Positions 26,870 to 35,155 of a stretch of 64,000 nucleotides of DNA are shown here, piece by piece; position 1 is the stretch's first letter, and every line of letters begins with the position of its first letter. The position numbers and the translations under genes were made by a program. The DNA comes from Dyella caseinilytica (GTDB taxonomy: Bacteria > Pseudomonadota > Gammaproteobacteria > Xanthomonadales > Rhodanobacteraceae). The DNA lies in the NCBI RefSeq assembly GCF_016865235.1, contig NZ_CP064030.1, positions 3,348,001 to 3,412,000 of the forward strand. The letters run 5' to 3'. A model generated the notes under the pieces. That model was not told the DNA's origin, ran no database searches, and saw only the letters and a list, made by a program, of their open reading frames with translations.

Positions 26870-28189
26870 ATGCTGACCACACTCGCGTTCGTCCTCGTCC
26901 TCGCCCTGTGCAACGGTTTCTTCGCGCTATCGGAAATGGCGCTGGTCGCCTCTCGCAAGAGCCGCCTCAAGCAGATGGCTCGCACGAGCCGGCGCGCCAA
27001 GATTGCCCTGCGCCACGCCGAGGCGCCCGAACACTTCCTGTCGACCGTCCAGGTGGGCATTACCCTGGTGATGCTGATTACCGGCGCAGTAGCGGGCGAC
27101 GCCATCGGCTCCCATATCGCTAACTTGCTGCATGACGGCAGCATCGCCTGGCTGGCGCCTTACACGCGGATCATCGGCACCGTGCTGGGCTTCATGGTGA
27201 TTTCCTTTATCCAGATCGTGGTCGGTGAGCTGGTGCCCAAGCGGTTGGCGCTGTCCGCTCCGGAAAAGGTGTCCAGCATCGTCGGCATGCCCATGCTGGT
27301 GCTCTCGCGCGCTACGGCGCCGTTCGTGTGGCTGCTCAACCGCTCCAGCAGCCTGCTGTTGAAACTGCTGCGCGTGCAGGACCGCGGCGATACCGCTGCC
27401 ACGGAAGAAGAGATCCGCCTGCTGGTCGCCGAAAGCACCGAACAAGGTGTGCTTGATGCCGACGAGCAGGCGATGGTGAACCGCGTGTTGCGCCTGGGGG
27501 ACCGCACGGTAGACAGCGTGATGACACCACGCATGCGTATCGCATGGCTGGACATGAATGCCTCGCTCGCGGAGAACATCGAGGTGCTGCGGGAAACGCC
27601 GTATTCGCGCTATCCGGTCTATCGCGGCGATGAGAGCGATATCGTCGGTGTGGTCGAAGTAAAAAGCCTGCTCGGCGGCATTGCCAGCGGCAAGCCGGAC
27701 CTATTCCGCACCTTGGCCAAGCCGCTCTATGTGCCTGCCACCGCCCGCGCGCTGGACTTGCTCGAAGAATTCCGTGATGCCGAAACACCGCTGGCGCTGG
27801 TGGTGGATGAATACGGCGATATCGACGGCATCGTCACCTTGAACGATCTGCTCGCTGCCGTCGTCGGCGCCAGCCAGCTTGGCCATGGCAACGAGGAAAG
27901 CCTGCCGATCGTGCAGCGCGAAGACGGCAGCTGGCTGGTCGATGGCTCGATTTCCACCGACGATCTGCGCGAACTGCTGCACCTGGATCATCTGCCCGGC
28001 GAAGACGAGCACGATTTCCGCACCGCCGCAGGCATGGTGATGGCAGCTCTTGGACATATTCCGCAGACCGGTGAAGTGTTCGCGTGGCGCGGCATCCGTT
28101 TCGAAGTGGTGGATCTGGACGGCGCGCGCATCGACAAGCTGTTGGTAACGCCCGCGCCGCGGATTGAATTAGCTGATGACGAGCAATAA
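26870..28189 (+). CDS. hemolysin-family / CNNM transport domain protein (CorC/CorB-like)
   Basis: 439 residues from the ATG at 26870. A DUF21/CNNM membrane domain (TLAFVLVLALCNGFFALSEMALVASRKSRLKQ, then three further segments) is followed by two CBS domains (about 200-320, with DRTVDSVMTPRMRIAWLD). A CorC_HlyC domain ends the protein (EDGSWLVDGSISTDDLRELL...FRTAAGMVMAALGHIPQTGEVF). The family takes part in magnesium or cobalt efflux and resistance; the hemolysin label is historical. The preceding in-frame codons lack a membrane signal, so the internal ATG was taken. Confidence 0.9.
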   Translation: MLTTLAFVLVLALCNGFFALSEMALVASRKSRLKQMARTSRRAKIALRHAEAPEHFLSTVQVGITLVMLITGAVAGDAIGSHIANLLHDGSIAWLAPYTRIIGTVLGFMVISFIQIVVGELVPKRLALSAPEKVSSIVGMPMLVLSRATAPFVWLLNRSSSLLLKLLRVQDRGDTAATEEEIRLLVAESTEQGVLDADEQAMVNRVLRLGDRTVDSVMTPRMRIAWLDMNASLAENIEVLRETPYSRYPVYRGDESDIVGVVEVKSLLGGIASGKPDLFRTLAKPLYVPATARALDLLEEFRDAETPLALVVDEYGDIDGIVTLNDLLAAVVGASQLGHGNEESLPIVQREDGSWLVDGSISTDDLRELLHLDHLPGEDEHDFRTAAGMVMAALGHIPQTGEVFAWRGIRFEVVDLDGARIDKLLVTPAPRIELADDEQ

Positions 28190-28196
28190 CGACCGC

Positions 28197-28958
28197 TTAT
28201 TTCTCACCTTTCGCTAATCGCGCCATGCGCTGCGCATCGGCGAAAATCCCATGCAACATGCGCAACTCACGCTCATCCATCTGCGCACGCTGAAACAGCT
28301 TGCGCAAACGCAGCATGATGGTGGTTGGCGCGCGTCCCTTATGAAAATCGATGTCGTCCAGCATCTGCGCCAGATGCTCGAAGAATCGCTCCATCTGCGC
28401 GGCATCCGCGGGTGGCTCGTCGTGTAAAGGCGGTGGTGTCGGAATGTTTTCGCCCAGCAAGGCGACACGCAGTTCGTAAGCCATCACCTGCACAGCCTGT
28501 GACAGGTTGAGCGAACTGAAATCTTCCACACTGGGAATGCGAACCATGGCGTGACAACGCGCCAGCTCCTCGTTTTCCAGCCCGGTGCGCTCGTTTCCGA
28601 ACACCAACGCGACCTGCTCGCCACGCTGCGCCGCCGCCATCGCCTGCATAGCGGCCTCATGGGGCGTCAGCTCGGGCAGGTTTACCCCGCGGCGTCGCGC
28701 AGAGAGACCGAACGCCAGATTGCTACCGGCCAACCCTTCGATCAGCCCCTGATGAACCCCCGCGCCATCAAGCACGTCGTCCGCGCCCGCCGCCAGGGCG
28801 GACGCTTCCCGGTCCGGAAAGCGATGCGGTGAAACCAGCTCCATGCGGGTGAATCCCATCGTACGCATGGCCCTCGCCGCGCTGCCGATGTTCCCCGGAT
28901 GCGAGGTACGAACGAGAACGAAACGGAAGTGGCTGGAGAGATCGGAAGCGGTGGTCAT
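28197..28958 (-). CDS. trmJ: tRNA (cytidine/uridine-2'-O-)-methyltransferase TrmJ
   Basis: 253 residues from the ATG at 28958. A SPOUT-fold methyltransferase: FVLVRTSHPGNIGSAARAMRTMGF at the N-terminus, LVFGNERTGLENEELARCH in the middle, and the knot motif IPSVEDFSSLNLSQAVQVMAYELR. A C-terminal helical extension (ERFFEHLAQMLDDIDFHKGRAP) matches TrmJ, which methylates position 32 of the tRNA anticodon loop. Divergent from suhB, an arrangement common in gammaproteobacteria. Confidence 0.94.
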   Translation of the reverse strand: MTTASDLSSHFRFVLVRTSHPGNIGSAARAMRTMGFTRMELVSPHRFPDREASALAAGADDVLDGAGVHQGLIEGLAGSNLAFGLSARRRGVNLPELTPHEAAMQAMAAAQRGEQVALVFGNERTGLENEELARCHAMVRIPSVEDFSSLNLSQAVQVMAYELRVALLGENIPTPPPLHDEPPADAAQMERFFEHLAQMLDDIDFHKGRAPTTIMLRLRKLFQRAQMDERELRMLHGIFADAQRMARLAKGEK

Positions 28959-29102
28959 GCAGGGATAGGGCGTGATTGAGGCTGGCAAGGATAGTGGAGT
29001 GGGATGGGCAACGGGGGCGCAAAGTCCAGCACCGTCCCCGCTCCTTCCCCCGACCTGCTAGAATCCCCGGCCGCTAACCCGTTCTTTTGCCAAGCCAAAG
29101 CC

Positions 29103-29906
29103 ATGACCAGACCCGCCGTCAACGTCGCGGTACGCGCCGCGCGCTCCGCTGGTAACGTGATCCTTCGTTACATGAACCGCATCGACGGCCTCAACGTCGT
29201 TGAAAAGCAACGCATGGACTTTGCGTCCGAAGTGGACCGGCTGGCCGAGGCTGAAATCGTCAAGGAACTGCGCCGCGCCTACCCTACCCACGCCATCCTC
29301 GCCGAGGAAAGCGGCGCGATAGGCAAAGGGCCGCTGGTCTGGGTGATCGATCCCTTGGACGGCACCCACAACTACCTGCGCGGCATCCCGCATTTCAGCG
29401 TTTCCATTGCCATGCTTGACAAGGGCGAACCGGTCTACGCCGTGGTGTTCGATCCCCTGCGTGACGAGCTGTTCACCGCCAGCAAGGGCGATGGCGCGTA
29501 CCTCAACGACCGCCGCATCCGCGTCGGCAAGCGCGAAAACCTCACCGGCGCGATGATCGGCACAGGCTTTTCCTACCGCCAGCGTGCTCACCTGGATGCG
29601 CAGCTCGCCATGACCCGCGCCCTGCTCACCCAGGCCGAAGATATCCGCCGCTCCGGTTCCGCCGCACTCGATCTGGCCTACACCGCCGCAGGCCGCTACG
29701 ACGGCTTTTTCGAAACAGGCCTCAAGCCCTGGGACATGGCCGCCGGCCTATTGCTGGTACGCGAAGCCGGTGGTCAATACTGCGACTTCGCCGGTCGCGA
29801 CGGCATCCCCGAAAGCGGTAACGTCATCGCCGGCAATCTGCATATCGTGAAGGCGATGACGGAAGCGATCGGCGCCAATGCAACGCCTTCGCTGCTGAGA
29901 GCTTGA
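29103..29906 (+). CDS. suhB: inositol-1-monophosphatase / SuhB
   Basis: 267 residues from the ATG at 29103, giving the normal SuhB N-terminus MTRPAVNVAVRAARSAGNVI. Metal-binding motifs are E68-E69 in LAEESG, D83-x-L-D86-G in VIDPLDGTHNY, and the C-terminal KPWDMAAGLLLVREAGG. It dephosphorylates inositol monophosphates and, as SuhB, also acts in rRNA transcription antitermination in E. coli. After the gene, 29907-30045 holds nothing that I can identify. Confidence 0.95.
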   Translation: MTRPAVNVAVRAARSAGNVILRYMNRIDGLNVVEKQRMDFASEVDRLAEAEIVKELRRAYPTHAILAEESGAIGKGPLVWVIDPLDGTHNYLRGIPHFSVSIAMLDKGEPVYAVVFDPLRDELFTASKGDGAYLNDRRIRVGKRENLTGAMIGTGFSYRQRAHLDAQLAMTRALLTQAEDIRRSGSAALDLAYTAAGRYDGFFETGLKPWDMAAGLLLVREAGGQYCDFAGRDGIPESGNVIAGNLHIVKAMTEAIGANATPSLLRA

Positions 29907-30045
29907 TCACACCCTGCTTCGAATAGACGATAGGCGCCGATGTTCTAGGCGCTTAGTCTGTCTGTTGTTGAGCAACAGCAATATCAAATCGCTAAACAAC
30001 CCAGGCTCAGGCCCAAGGTGTTCTGACTGGGAATAGTTGGGGACG

Positions 30046-30495
30046 TTAGCGATAATCTCTCGTATCGTCGATCTTGGTGATTTTCCAGGTGCCGTCGATC
30101 AGGCGCATGAACACCAAGACACTGGTTTTGTCTTTTGATCCGAACGTAATTGGCACCACCGCGACATCGCCCAACGTGATGGTAGGGTGCATTTCGATAT
30201 GAGTCAGCCAGTCGCGACTGTCGTAGTCTTGGACCTTCAGGAAATAGTCGACTCCTCCCGGAGGGCCAGAGCGCGCGTAATCATCCCGTAGCCTGTCGAC
30301 CGTCTCTGTCGTCACGAACTGCTCAATGACCGGCAATTTGAGCGGATAGGAAGTGTCGGTATCGTGTTCGATGAACCAGGTATAGAACGCAACAGCGCGT
30401 TCCCCGGGCGCAATCGGCGCACCCGCTGCAAATGTGGCTTGCAACGGTGCAAGTAACGACAGCGCGACCAGGATAACGGAGAGTAGACGCTTCAT
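30046..30495 (-). CDS. DUF3828-like periplasmic protein, candidate immunity protein
   Basis: 149 residues with a clear signal peptide (MKRLLSVILVALSLLAPLQATFA, cleavage near residue 23). The mature part, AVAFYTWFIEHDTDTSYPLKLPVIEQFVTTETVDRLR... through DVAVVPITFGSKDKTSVLVFMRLIDGTWKITKIDD, has the NTF2-like look of the DUF3828/YbjP family. It follows the candidate peptidoglycan amidase gene by eight bases on the same strand. A Sec-exported partner of a signal-less peptidoglycan enzyme is the expected arrangement for an effector-immunity pair. That pairing is inference. Confidence 0.75.
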   Translation of the reverse strand: MKRLLSVILVALSLLAPLQATFAAGAPIAPGERAVAFYTWFIEHDTDTSYPLKLPVIEQFVTTETVDRLRDDYARSGPPGGVDYFLKVQDYDSRDWLTHIEMHPTITLGDVAVVPITFGSKDKTSVLVFMRLIDGTWKITKIDDTRDYR

Positions 30496-30503
30496 ATCGA
30501 GCC

Positions 30504-30881
30504 TCAGTCGTGTCGATAAATCTTATAAGAGGGTTGAGAGTTTCGGTATGAAGGACCGGGATAAAGTCCATGCAATTGCTTGAAGTCCGATATCCAGTGT
30601 TGGCCGTCGTAAATTGCGACGTGACCGTCTGTATGGCCTGGAGCTGGCTGGATCACGACGACATCGCCTTTTTGTGGTGAACCGTTAATTTCATAGAACC
30701 CGGCAGCTTGCAAAGCCAAGCCCATATCTGTGGCCGAAGGCGTGCGTCCGAGTGAAACCCCACCCCACTCAATCGCCCGGCGCACATACGTCGCGCATTT
30801 CCCTAGGCTCTTCGATTCAACATGGCTATCCGCAAAGCTGGCCGCTGACGAACCGCTGCATGCGATCGTCTTTTTTCTCAA
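30504..30881 (-). CDS. candidate T6SS-type peptidoglycan amidase (NlpC/P60/CHAP fold)
   Basis: 125 residues. The papain-like catalytic set is visible: C29 in GKCATYVRRAIEWGG, H87 in TDGHVAIYDGQHW and D99 in ISDFKQLHG, with KGDVVVIQPAPGH in between. This is the compact form of secreted peptidoglycan amidases (Tae-type effectors and CHAP proteins). No signal peptide is present. The start is TTG at 30881, directly after an in-frame stop; there is no ATG before residue 53, so either TTG is used or the 5' end was altered (a run of six A/T pairs lies just inside). Followed by a periplasmic DUF3828-like gene. Confidence 0.68.
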   Translation of the reverse strand: MRKKTIACSGSSAASFADSHVESKSLGKCATYVRRAIEWGGVSLGRTPSATDMGLALQAAGFYEINGSPQKGDVVVIQPAPGHTDGHVAIYDGQHWISDFKQLHGLYPGPSYRNSQPSYKIYRHD

Positions 30882-31019
30882 TCATCAATGAGTGTGGAAG
30901 CGTATAGAGCTTGCGCTCTTTTCATGCTGCGCAAAAAGGCTTATCAAAGCCATCAGCTGATTCTTTTTTCACAGTCAGAATCAACTCACACCCATCCCAC
31001 TGACGGCCAGCACAGCTGT

Positions 31020-31244
31020 CTTCATCACTTCAGGGCATATGCCATCAGTGAAGCGCAGAAAGCCGGATTCAAAGTCATTGGCGGCATCGATGTATCGATC
31101 ACTAGCACTAAGGCCGAAATAAGCGGCGTAAAACCAGATGCAACGATCAACGTCGCCTGTCCGCGGCGCGATGTACTCAATGCGTATACGAAACCATCAA
31201 AAGCCCACACCAATATTACGATGTGCCGGCCTTGCCAACATTGA
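31020..31244 (+). pseudogene. possible remnant of an unidentified protein gene
   Basis: Within the 334-base gap between the amidase gene and a VOC gene, the plus strand encodes a stretch that reads like real protein: YAISEAQKAGFKVIGG, then IDVSITSTKAEISGVKPDATINVACPRRDVLNAYTKP. It runs into a stop at 31244, overlapping the end of the VOC gene. Upstream residues in the same frame look random and no ribosome-binding site is seen. I do not recognise the family. It is best read as the truncated remainder of a gene lost during rearrangement, but a short intact gene cannot be excluded. Confidence 0.35.
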
Positions 31245-31551
31245 ACGTCATGCCATACGCATCGCGCACGTAGCAGCGCGGAACGGAAACATCTTCTTCC
31301 ACCAACGTGCAGCCAGCTGCAACCAGTTTCTGCACGGCCTGCTCTACATCGGGTACCAGATACTCGAACACCGGGCCATGCGCTTCGCCTTTTTCAACGT
31401 AAAGGCGGAATGCACCGACATCGAAGCCGACTATGTTTTCGGCTCGATACACTTCCGGGAAACCCAGCGTCGATCCATAAAACGACACCGCCTCTGCCCA
31501 GTTGTGGGTGCGAATGATGATGTCGCGCGAAGCACGAAATGGCGTCGTCAT
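31216..31551 (-). CDS. VOC family (glyoxalase/bleomycin-resistance fold) protein
   Basis: 111 residues from the ATG at 31551. The vicinal-oxygen-chelate pattern is seen in IIIRTHNWAEAVSFYGSTLGFPEVY, an inner FDVGAFRLYVEKGEAHGPVFEYLVPDVEQAVQKLVAAGC, and the end CYVRDAYGMTFNVG. The metal-binding residues cannot be assigned with confidence and the substrate is unknown. It is the last gene of a compact minus-strand cluster with an ABM protein and a second VOC protein. Confidence 0.85.
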   Translation of the reverse strand: MTTPFRASRDIIIRTHNWAEAVSFYGSTLGFPEVYRAENIVGFDVGAFRLYVEKGEAHGPVFEYLVPDVEQAVQKLVAAGCTLVEEDVSVPRCYVRDAYGMTFNVGKAGTS

Positions 31552-31576
31552 GACCGTTACCTCATCAAAGAAAGCA

Positions 31577-31918
31577 TCACGTCGAAAATGATGTCGAGGC
31601 TTGCTTGGCCGCAACATCGAAATGCTGCACTTCGAGCTCGAACTCCAGAAGAAAATCTGCGTCCTCCGGATAGTATTTCGCTTTCAGAAGATCGTCCCCG
31701 GCAAAAGCACGAATCGCCTGCTCCGATACCCAGTGCGTCACCGTCAGAAAAAGCGTGACATCGCCCTCATCCCGGCGCAATACCGCCGCATCGATATTGC
31801 CCGGCACCGAGCGGTAATCGGGAATGGCACGCTGTTCCAGAAAGACGGTGTACTCATCAGCCCGTTCTCGGGATGTTCGACCGTGCCAGATGCGACAGAT
31901 CATGACAGCCACCCTCAT
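31577..31918 (-). CDS. antibiotic biosynthesis monooxygenase (ABM)-fold protein
   Basis: 113 residues. It contains ICRIWHGRTSRERADEYTVFLEQRAIPDYRSVPGN and a second strand set AAVLRRDEGDVTLFLTVTHWVSEQAIRAFAGDDLLKAKYYPEDADFLLEFELEVQHFDV, the dimeric alpha+beta barrel pattern of ABM/heme-degrading-like proteins. The start at 31918 overlaps the stop of the upstream VOC gene (ATGA), so translational coupling is likely; an internal ATG exists at 31903. The substrate is unknown. Confidence 0.8.
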   Translation of the reverse strand: MRVAVMICRIWHGRTSRERADEYTVFLEQRAIPDYRSVPGNIDAAVLRRDEGDVTLFLTVTHWVSEQAIRAFAGDDLLKAKYYPEDADFLLEFELEVQHFDVAAKQASTSFST

Positions 31919-32301
31919 TCCGGTGAATGACAGACAGCCTCGATATTATGCCCATCAGGATCCAGCACGAACGCGCCGTAATAGTGCTCGTGATAGTGCG
32001 GTCTAGGTCCGGGTGCGCCATTGTCACGACCACCGGCTGCAAGCGCAGCTTGGTAGAAAGCATCCACCTGGGCACGTGAGGCGGCGCGGAATGCGATATG
32101 AACCGCCGGGTTATTCGGCACTCCCTTGCTGATCCAGAAATCCGCTTTCGGCGGCTCGCCAAATCCAGCGACATCCGTATGCCCAGTGACGGAAGCAGGA
32201 AACTCCATCAGCAGCACGTAACCCAGCGGGGAAAGCGCTTTGGTGTAGAAGGCTTTGCTCTTTTCAAAATCGCTGGTGGAAATACTGATATGGTCGAGCA
32301 T
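31915..32301 (-). CDS. VOC family protein
   Basis: 128 residues from the ATG at 32301, which has a strong ribosome-binding site (GGAGG seven bases upstream). The VOC pattern is MLDHISISTSDFEKSKAFY...GY, with FWISKGVPNNPAVHIAFRAASRAQVDAFYQAALAAGG and the closing HYHEHYYGAFVLDPDGHNIEAV. H3-type, mid-chain His and C-terminal Glu positions fit a metal site. This subgroup (PhnB/glyoxalase-like) is common and of unknown substrate. A longer start at 32322 is less well supported. Confidence 0.87.
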   Translation of the reverse strand: MLDHISISTSDFEKSKAFYTKALSPLGYVLLMEFPASVTGHTDVAGFGEPPKADFWISKGVPNNPAVHIAFRAASRAQVDAFYQAALAAGGRDNGAPGPRPHYHEHYYGAFVLDPDGHNIEAVCHSPE

Positions 32302-32322
32302 ATTTCCCTCCAAGTCTCTCAT

Positions 32323-32586
32323 TCATCGCTGAAACTCCGTCGGCCGCTCAAGTTGATAAATGGCGTCGTGAAGATCATCGATCTTTTGGGATATCGCTGC
32401 CTGCGCGTCATACAAGCCGCGATTGTAGAAATAAGCGCCCATTTCCTTCGCAAAGAAATCGAGCAGAAACTCTGCATCAAAACTGCCAATCTGTTGATGC
32501 AGCTCTTCGGAGAAATAGAGTTTGATCTTTTTGACGATCACCTCTTTTTCAGCTGATGAAAATGTGATGTTCATCGTATCCATCAC
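32323..32586 (-). CDS. DUF2164 family protein
   Basis: 87 residues: FSSAEKEVIVKKIKLYFSEELHQQIG, then FDAEFLLDFFAKEMGAYFYNRGLYDAQAAI. This matches the DUF2164 family closely along its length. Small cytoplasmic, helical protein of unknown function. It lies 21 bases upstream of the VOC gene start, so it may head the VOC-ABM-VOC cluster. A second ATG three residues in is possible. Confidence 0.88.
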   Translation of the reverse strand: MMDTMNITFSSAEKEVIVKKIKLYFSEELHQQIGSFDAEFLLDFFAKEMGAYFYNRGLYDAQAAISQKIDDLHDAIYQLERPTEFQR

Positions 32587-32627
32587 TCAGTCCTGATAGA
32601 AAAAGGGAGATGTCGGTCTGAAAGTTT

Positions 32628-33323
32628 CTAACTCGTCTCGCGCAAAAACGATCGTAAAAAGGGAACGGTGACACGCCGCTGTGCAGCCAGCGAAGCTTGG
32701 TCCAGCCGATCGAGCAGATCAAGCAGCGCCTCGAGATCCCGTACGTAGCGCGCAAACAGCCAATCCAGCACCGTGTCATCCAGTTCGATACCACGCAATG
32801 CGGCCTGACTCTTCAGCACTTCGCGGCGCTCGGCATCCTCCAGCGGCTTGAGGGCGAACTGAGTGCAAGCGCCAAGCCGCGAACGCAGGTCGGGCAGCGT
32901 AAGCGGCAACTGGGTTGGCACCGTTTCGGCTGCGAAGATCAATGCCGTGCCTTCGGCACGGGCGCGGTTGTAAAGATCGAACAGCGCGTGCTCCGCCTCG
33001 CGATCACCCGCGATGGCATCGAGATTATCCAGCGCGATGAACTCGCTACCCATCACACCGCGAATGGCCACGGCATGATCGTGCAAGGATTTCATCGGCA
33101 GATATTGCACCGTTCGTTCCGCACCATGCGCCGCCTGACACGCGGCGAGTAAAAGGTGGCTTTTACCGCTGCCGGAAGGGCCGCTCAGGTAAAGCCACGC
33201 GGCGCCCGGCTGCAAAGCCAGCGCCTGTACGGCAGACAAAGCCACCGCGTTGGCGGCCGGATAGAAATGTTCAAAGCGTTGGCGGCGCGGCCAACGCAGG
33301 CTCAACGGCAACTGCGCGGTCAT
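32628..33323 (-). CDS. hda: DnaA regulatory inactivator Hda
   Basis: 231 residues related to the AAA+ domain of DnaA but without the C-terminal DNA-binding domain. It begins MTAQLPLSLRWP (the clamp-binding QLPL-type motif of Hda). Walker A is GPSGSGKSHLL, followed by FIALDNLDAIAG (Walker B region) and LPDLRSRLGACTQFALKPL (sensor/arginine region). With the DNA-loaded beta clamp it stimulates ATP hydrolysis by DnaA and blocks re-initiation. The start overlaps the stop of the upstream AI-2E gene by four bases. Confidence 0.94.
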   Translation of the reverse strand: MTAQLPLSLRWPRRQRFEHFYPAANAVALSAVQALALQPGAAWLYLSGPSGSGKSHLLLAACQAAHGAERTVQYLPMKSLHDHAVAIRGVMGSEFIALDNLDAIAGDREAEHALFDLYNRARAEGTALIFAAETVPTQLPLTLPDLRSRLGACTQFALKPLEDAERREVLKSQAALRGIELDDTVLDWLFARYVRDLEALLDLLDRLDQASLAAQRRVTVPFLRSFLRETS

Positions 33324-34480
33324 GTCTTATGCGGTTCGTCGCCTTGGGCAACGTGGGTTTCAGTATGCAAATCACCATCGCTGTCTTTGCTGACGACAAC
33401 GTCGGCAATCACAGTGTCAGGTTGTCCTTGCTCGGTATACAGATCACTCATCTTGTAGCGTTCGGCGAGGTAGCGCAGCAACACCAGGATCACCGATGCG
33501 GCAGGTAACGCCAGCAGCACGCCGAGGAAGCCGAACAGATAGCCGCCAGCGAGTACGGCAAAGATGACCGCCACGGGATGCAAGCCGATTTTCTCACCCA
33601 CCAGCCGCGGCACCAGCACGTAGCCTTCCAGCAATTGGCCAATCACGAACACGCCGATCACCATGATCAGGTGCGGCCAGTCGCCGTGCTGCACCAGCGA
33701 TGCAATGATTGCGGCGGCAAAGCCGGTGATGAAGCCAAGGTAAGGCACGAAACTGAGCAGTCCCGCCACCATGCCGATCAGCGGGCCGACGGAAATGCCG
33801 ACCAAGGTCAGCGCCACGCCGTAATAGATCGCCAGCGCCAGCATCACCAACAACTGCCCTCGCACGAAGGCACCAAGCACTGCGTCCGATTCGCGCGCCA
33901 GATGCGCCACGGTGGGCTGGACAGAACGCGGCAGCATGCGATCGATCCACGCCACCAGGCGGTCCCAATCGCGCAGCAGGTAAAACCACACGACCGGAAT
34001 CAGCACCAGGTTGGTGAGCCACATCACCACACCGACGCCGGAGCGCGAGATTCTGCCAATCACACTGCCAATCGAACCGAGATGCTCTTTCAGCTCGGCC
34101 ATCAGACGGTCGGTATCGAAGGCGTTGGGATCCAGATGCAGCTTGGCTTGCAGCCATGGCAGCGCGGTGTCCCTGCCCCATTCGACATAGCGTGGGAAGT
34201 TGTCCACCAGGTTTTCGATCTGGCGCACGATCAATGGCACCAGCAACAGCAAGGCCGCGGCGATCGCAAGAATCAGCACCACGAATACGATGCTTACCGC
34301 GAGAGTGCGCCCCACGCCCAACCTTTCCAGGCGATTGGCCAGCGGATCGCCCAGGTAGGCCAGCATGGCCGCGACGGCGAAAGGCATCAGCACCGGCGCC
34401 AGCAGCCACACCAGCAGGCCGATGACAACGATGATCGCCAGCATCTGCCAGCGGCGGGATGTCTCTTGGCTTATGGACAC
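33320..34480 (-). CDS. AI-2E family transporter (PerM-like)
   Basis: 386 residues with about eight hydrophobic segments and the family's central cytoplasmic/periplasmic loop. Recognisable segments are VVIGLLVWLLAPVLMPFAVAAMLAYLGDPLANRLERLG at the N-terminus and GQLLEGYVLVPRLVGEKIGLHPVAVIFAVLAGGYLFGFLGVLLALPAASVI near the C-terminus. The C-terminal 60 residues are hydrophilic. The family includes autoinducer-2 exporters and sodium/proton antiporters; for PerM the substrate is unknown. Upstream of and overlapping hda, as in related genomes. Confidence 0.92.
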   Translation of the reverse strand: MSISQETSRRWQMLAIIVVIGLLVWLLAPVLMPFAVAAMLAYLGDPLANRLERLGVGRTLAVSIVFVVLILAIAAALLLLVPLIVRQIENLVDNFPRYVEWGRDTALPWLQAKLHLDPNAFDTDRLMAELKEHLGSIGSVIGRISRSGVGVVMWLTNLVLIPVVWFYLLRDWDRLVAWIDRMLPRSVQPTVAHLARESDAVLGAFVRGQLLVMLALAIYYGVALTLVGISVGPLIGMVAGLLSFVPYLGFITGFAAAIIASLVQHGDWPHLIMVIGVFVIGQLLEGYVLVPRLVGEKIGLHPVAVIFAVLAGGYLFGFLGVLLALPAASVILVLLRYLAERYKMSDLYTEQGQPDTVIADVVVSKDSDGDLHTETHVAQGDEPHKT

Positions 34481-34570
34481 GAAGGGCTCATCGGTAGCGG
34501 ATGGGCAGAGCAGCCCTAGTGTGGCGGATATGGTCGGTTGTTCAAAGTCTTGCGATATGAAGAAAGTACG

Positions 34571-35149
34571 TCATACCCCATGGCCGACGCGCCACGCGCG
34601 CCGGGACCAGCGGATCACGTAGTCCAGTCCGCTGGCCACACACAGCACAGCGACTGCCCACGCAAACGGCCACGATACGGGCACAGGCCAACGAATCAGG
34701 GCCAGCAGCACGGCCAGCAGATACACGATCTGCATCAAGGTGCAGGCTTTCGAGAGTAGGCTGGGATGCGGATCGATGCGTCCGATCAACAAGCGCCACG
34801 ACAAGGCCCCCAACGCGATAACCAGATCGCGCCCGCAAACGATCGCCGCCAGCCATATCGGCACCTCGCCCAGCCAGGCCAGAATCACGAAACAGCAAAT
34901 CAGCAGCAATTTGTCAGCGATCGCATCGAGCATGCCGCCGAGGCGACTTTGCCAGCCGTAATGACGGGCCAGAAAGCCGTCCAACCCATCCGAAACGCCC
35001 GCCACCGCAACCAGTGCGAGGGCAACAGACCAGTTTCTATGCAACAACAGCCAGCCGATCGGCAACACCAGGGCCACGCGCAACATCGAGATGGCGTTGG
35101 GTAAATGCCGCCAGGGCGAGTGCGACGCGGTGGGCATCGCGGCGATCAT
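34571..35149 (-). CDS. CDP-alcohol phosphatidyltransferase family protein (PgsA-like)
   Basis: 192 residues, with five to six hydrophobic segments. The CDP-alcohol phosphotransferase signature D-G-x2-A-R-x8-G-x3-D-x3-D is present as DGFLARHYGWQSRLGGMLDAIADK. The N-terminus (LPNAISMLRVALVLPIGWLLL) is PgsA-like. It makes a phospholipid headgroup linkage at the inner membrane; phosphatidylglycerophosphate synthesis is the likely but unproven reaction. Starts six bases after the DUF2066 gene stop. Confidence 0.9.
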   Translation of the reverse strand: MIAAMPTASHSPWRHLPNAISMLRVALVLPIGWLLLHRNWSVALALVAVAGVSDGLDGFLARHYGWQSRLGGMLDAIADKLLLICCFVILAWLGEVPIWLAAIVCGRDLVIALGALSWRLLIGRIDPHPSLLSKACTLMQIVYLLAVLLALIRWPVPVSWPFAWAVAVLCVASGLDYVIRWSRRAWRVGHGV

Positions 35150-35155
35150 CGGAAC

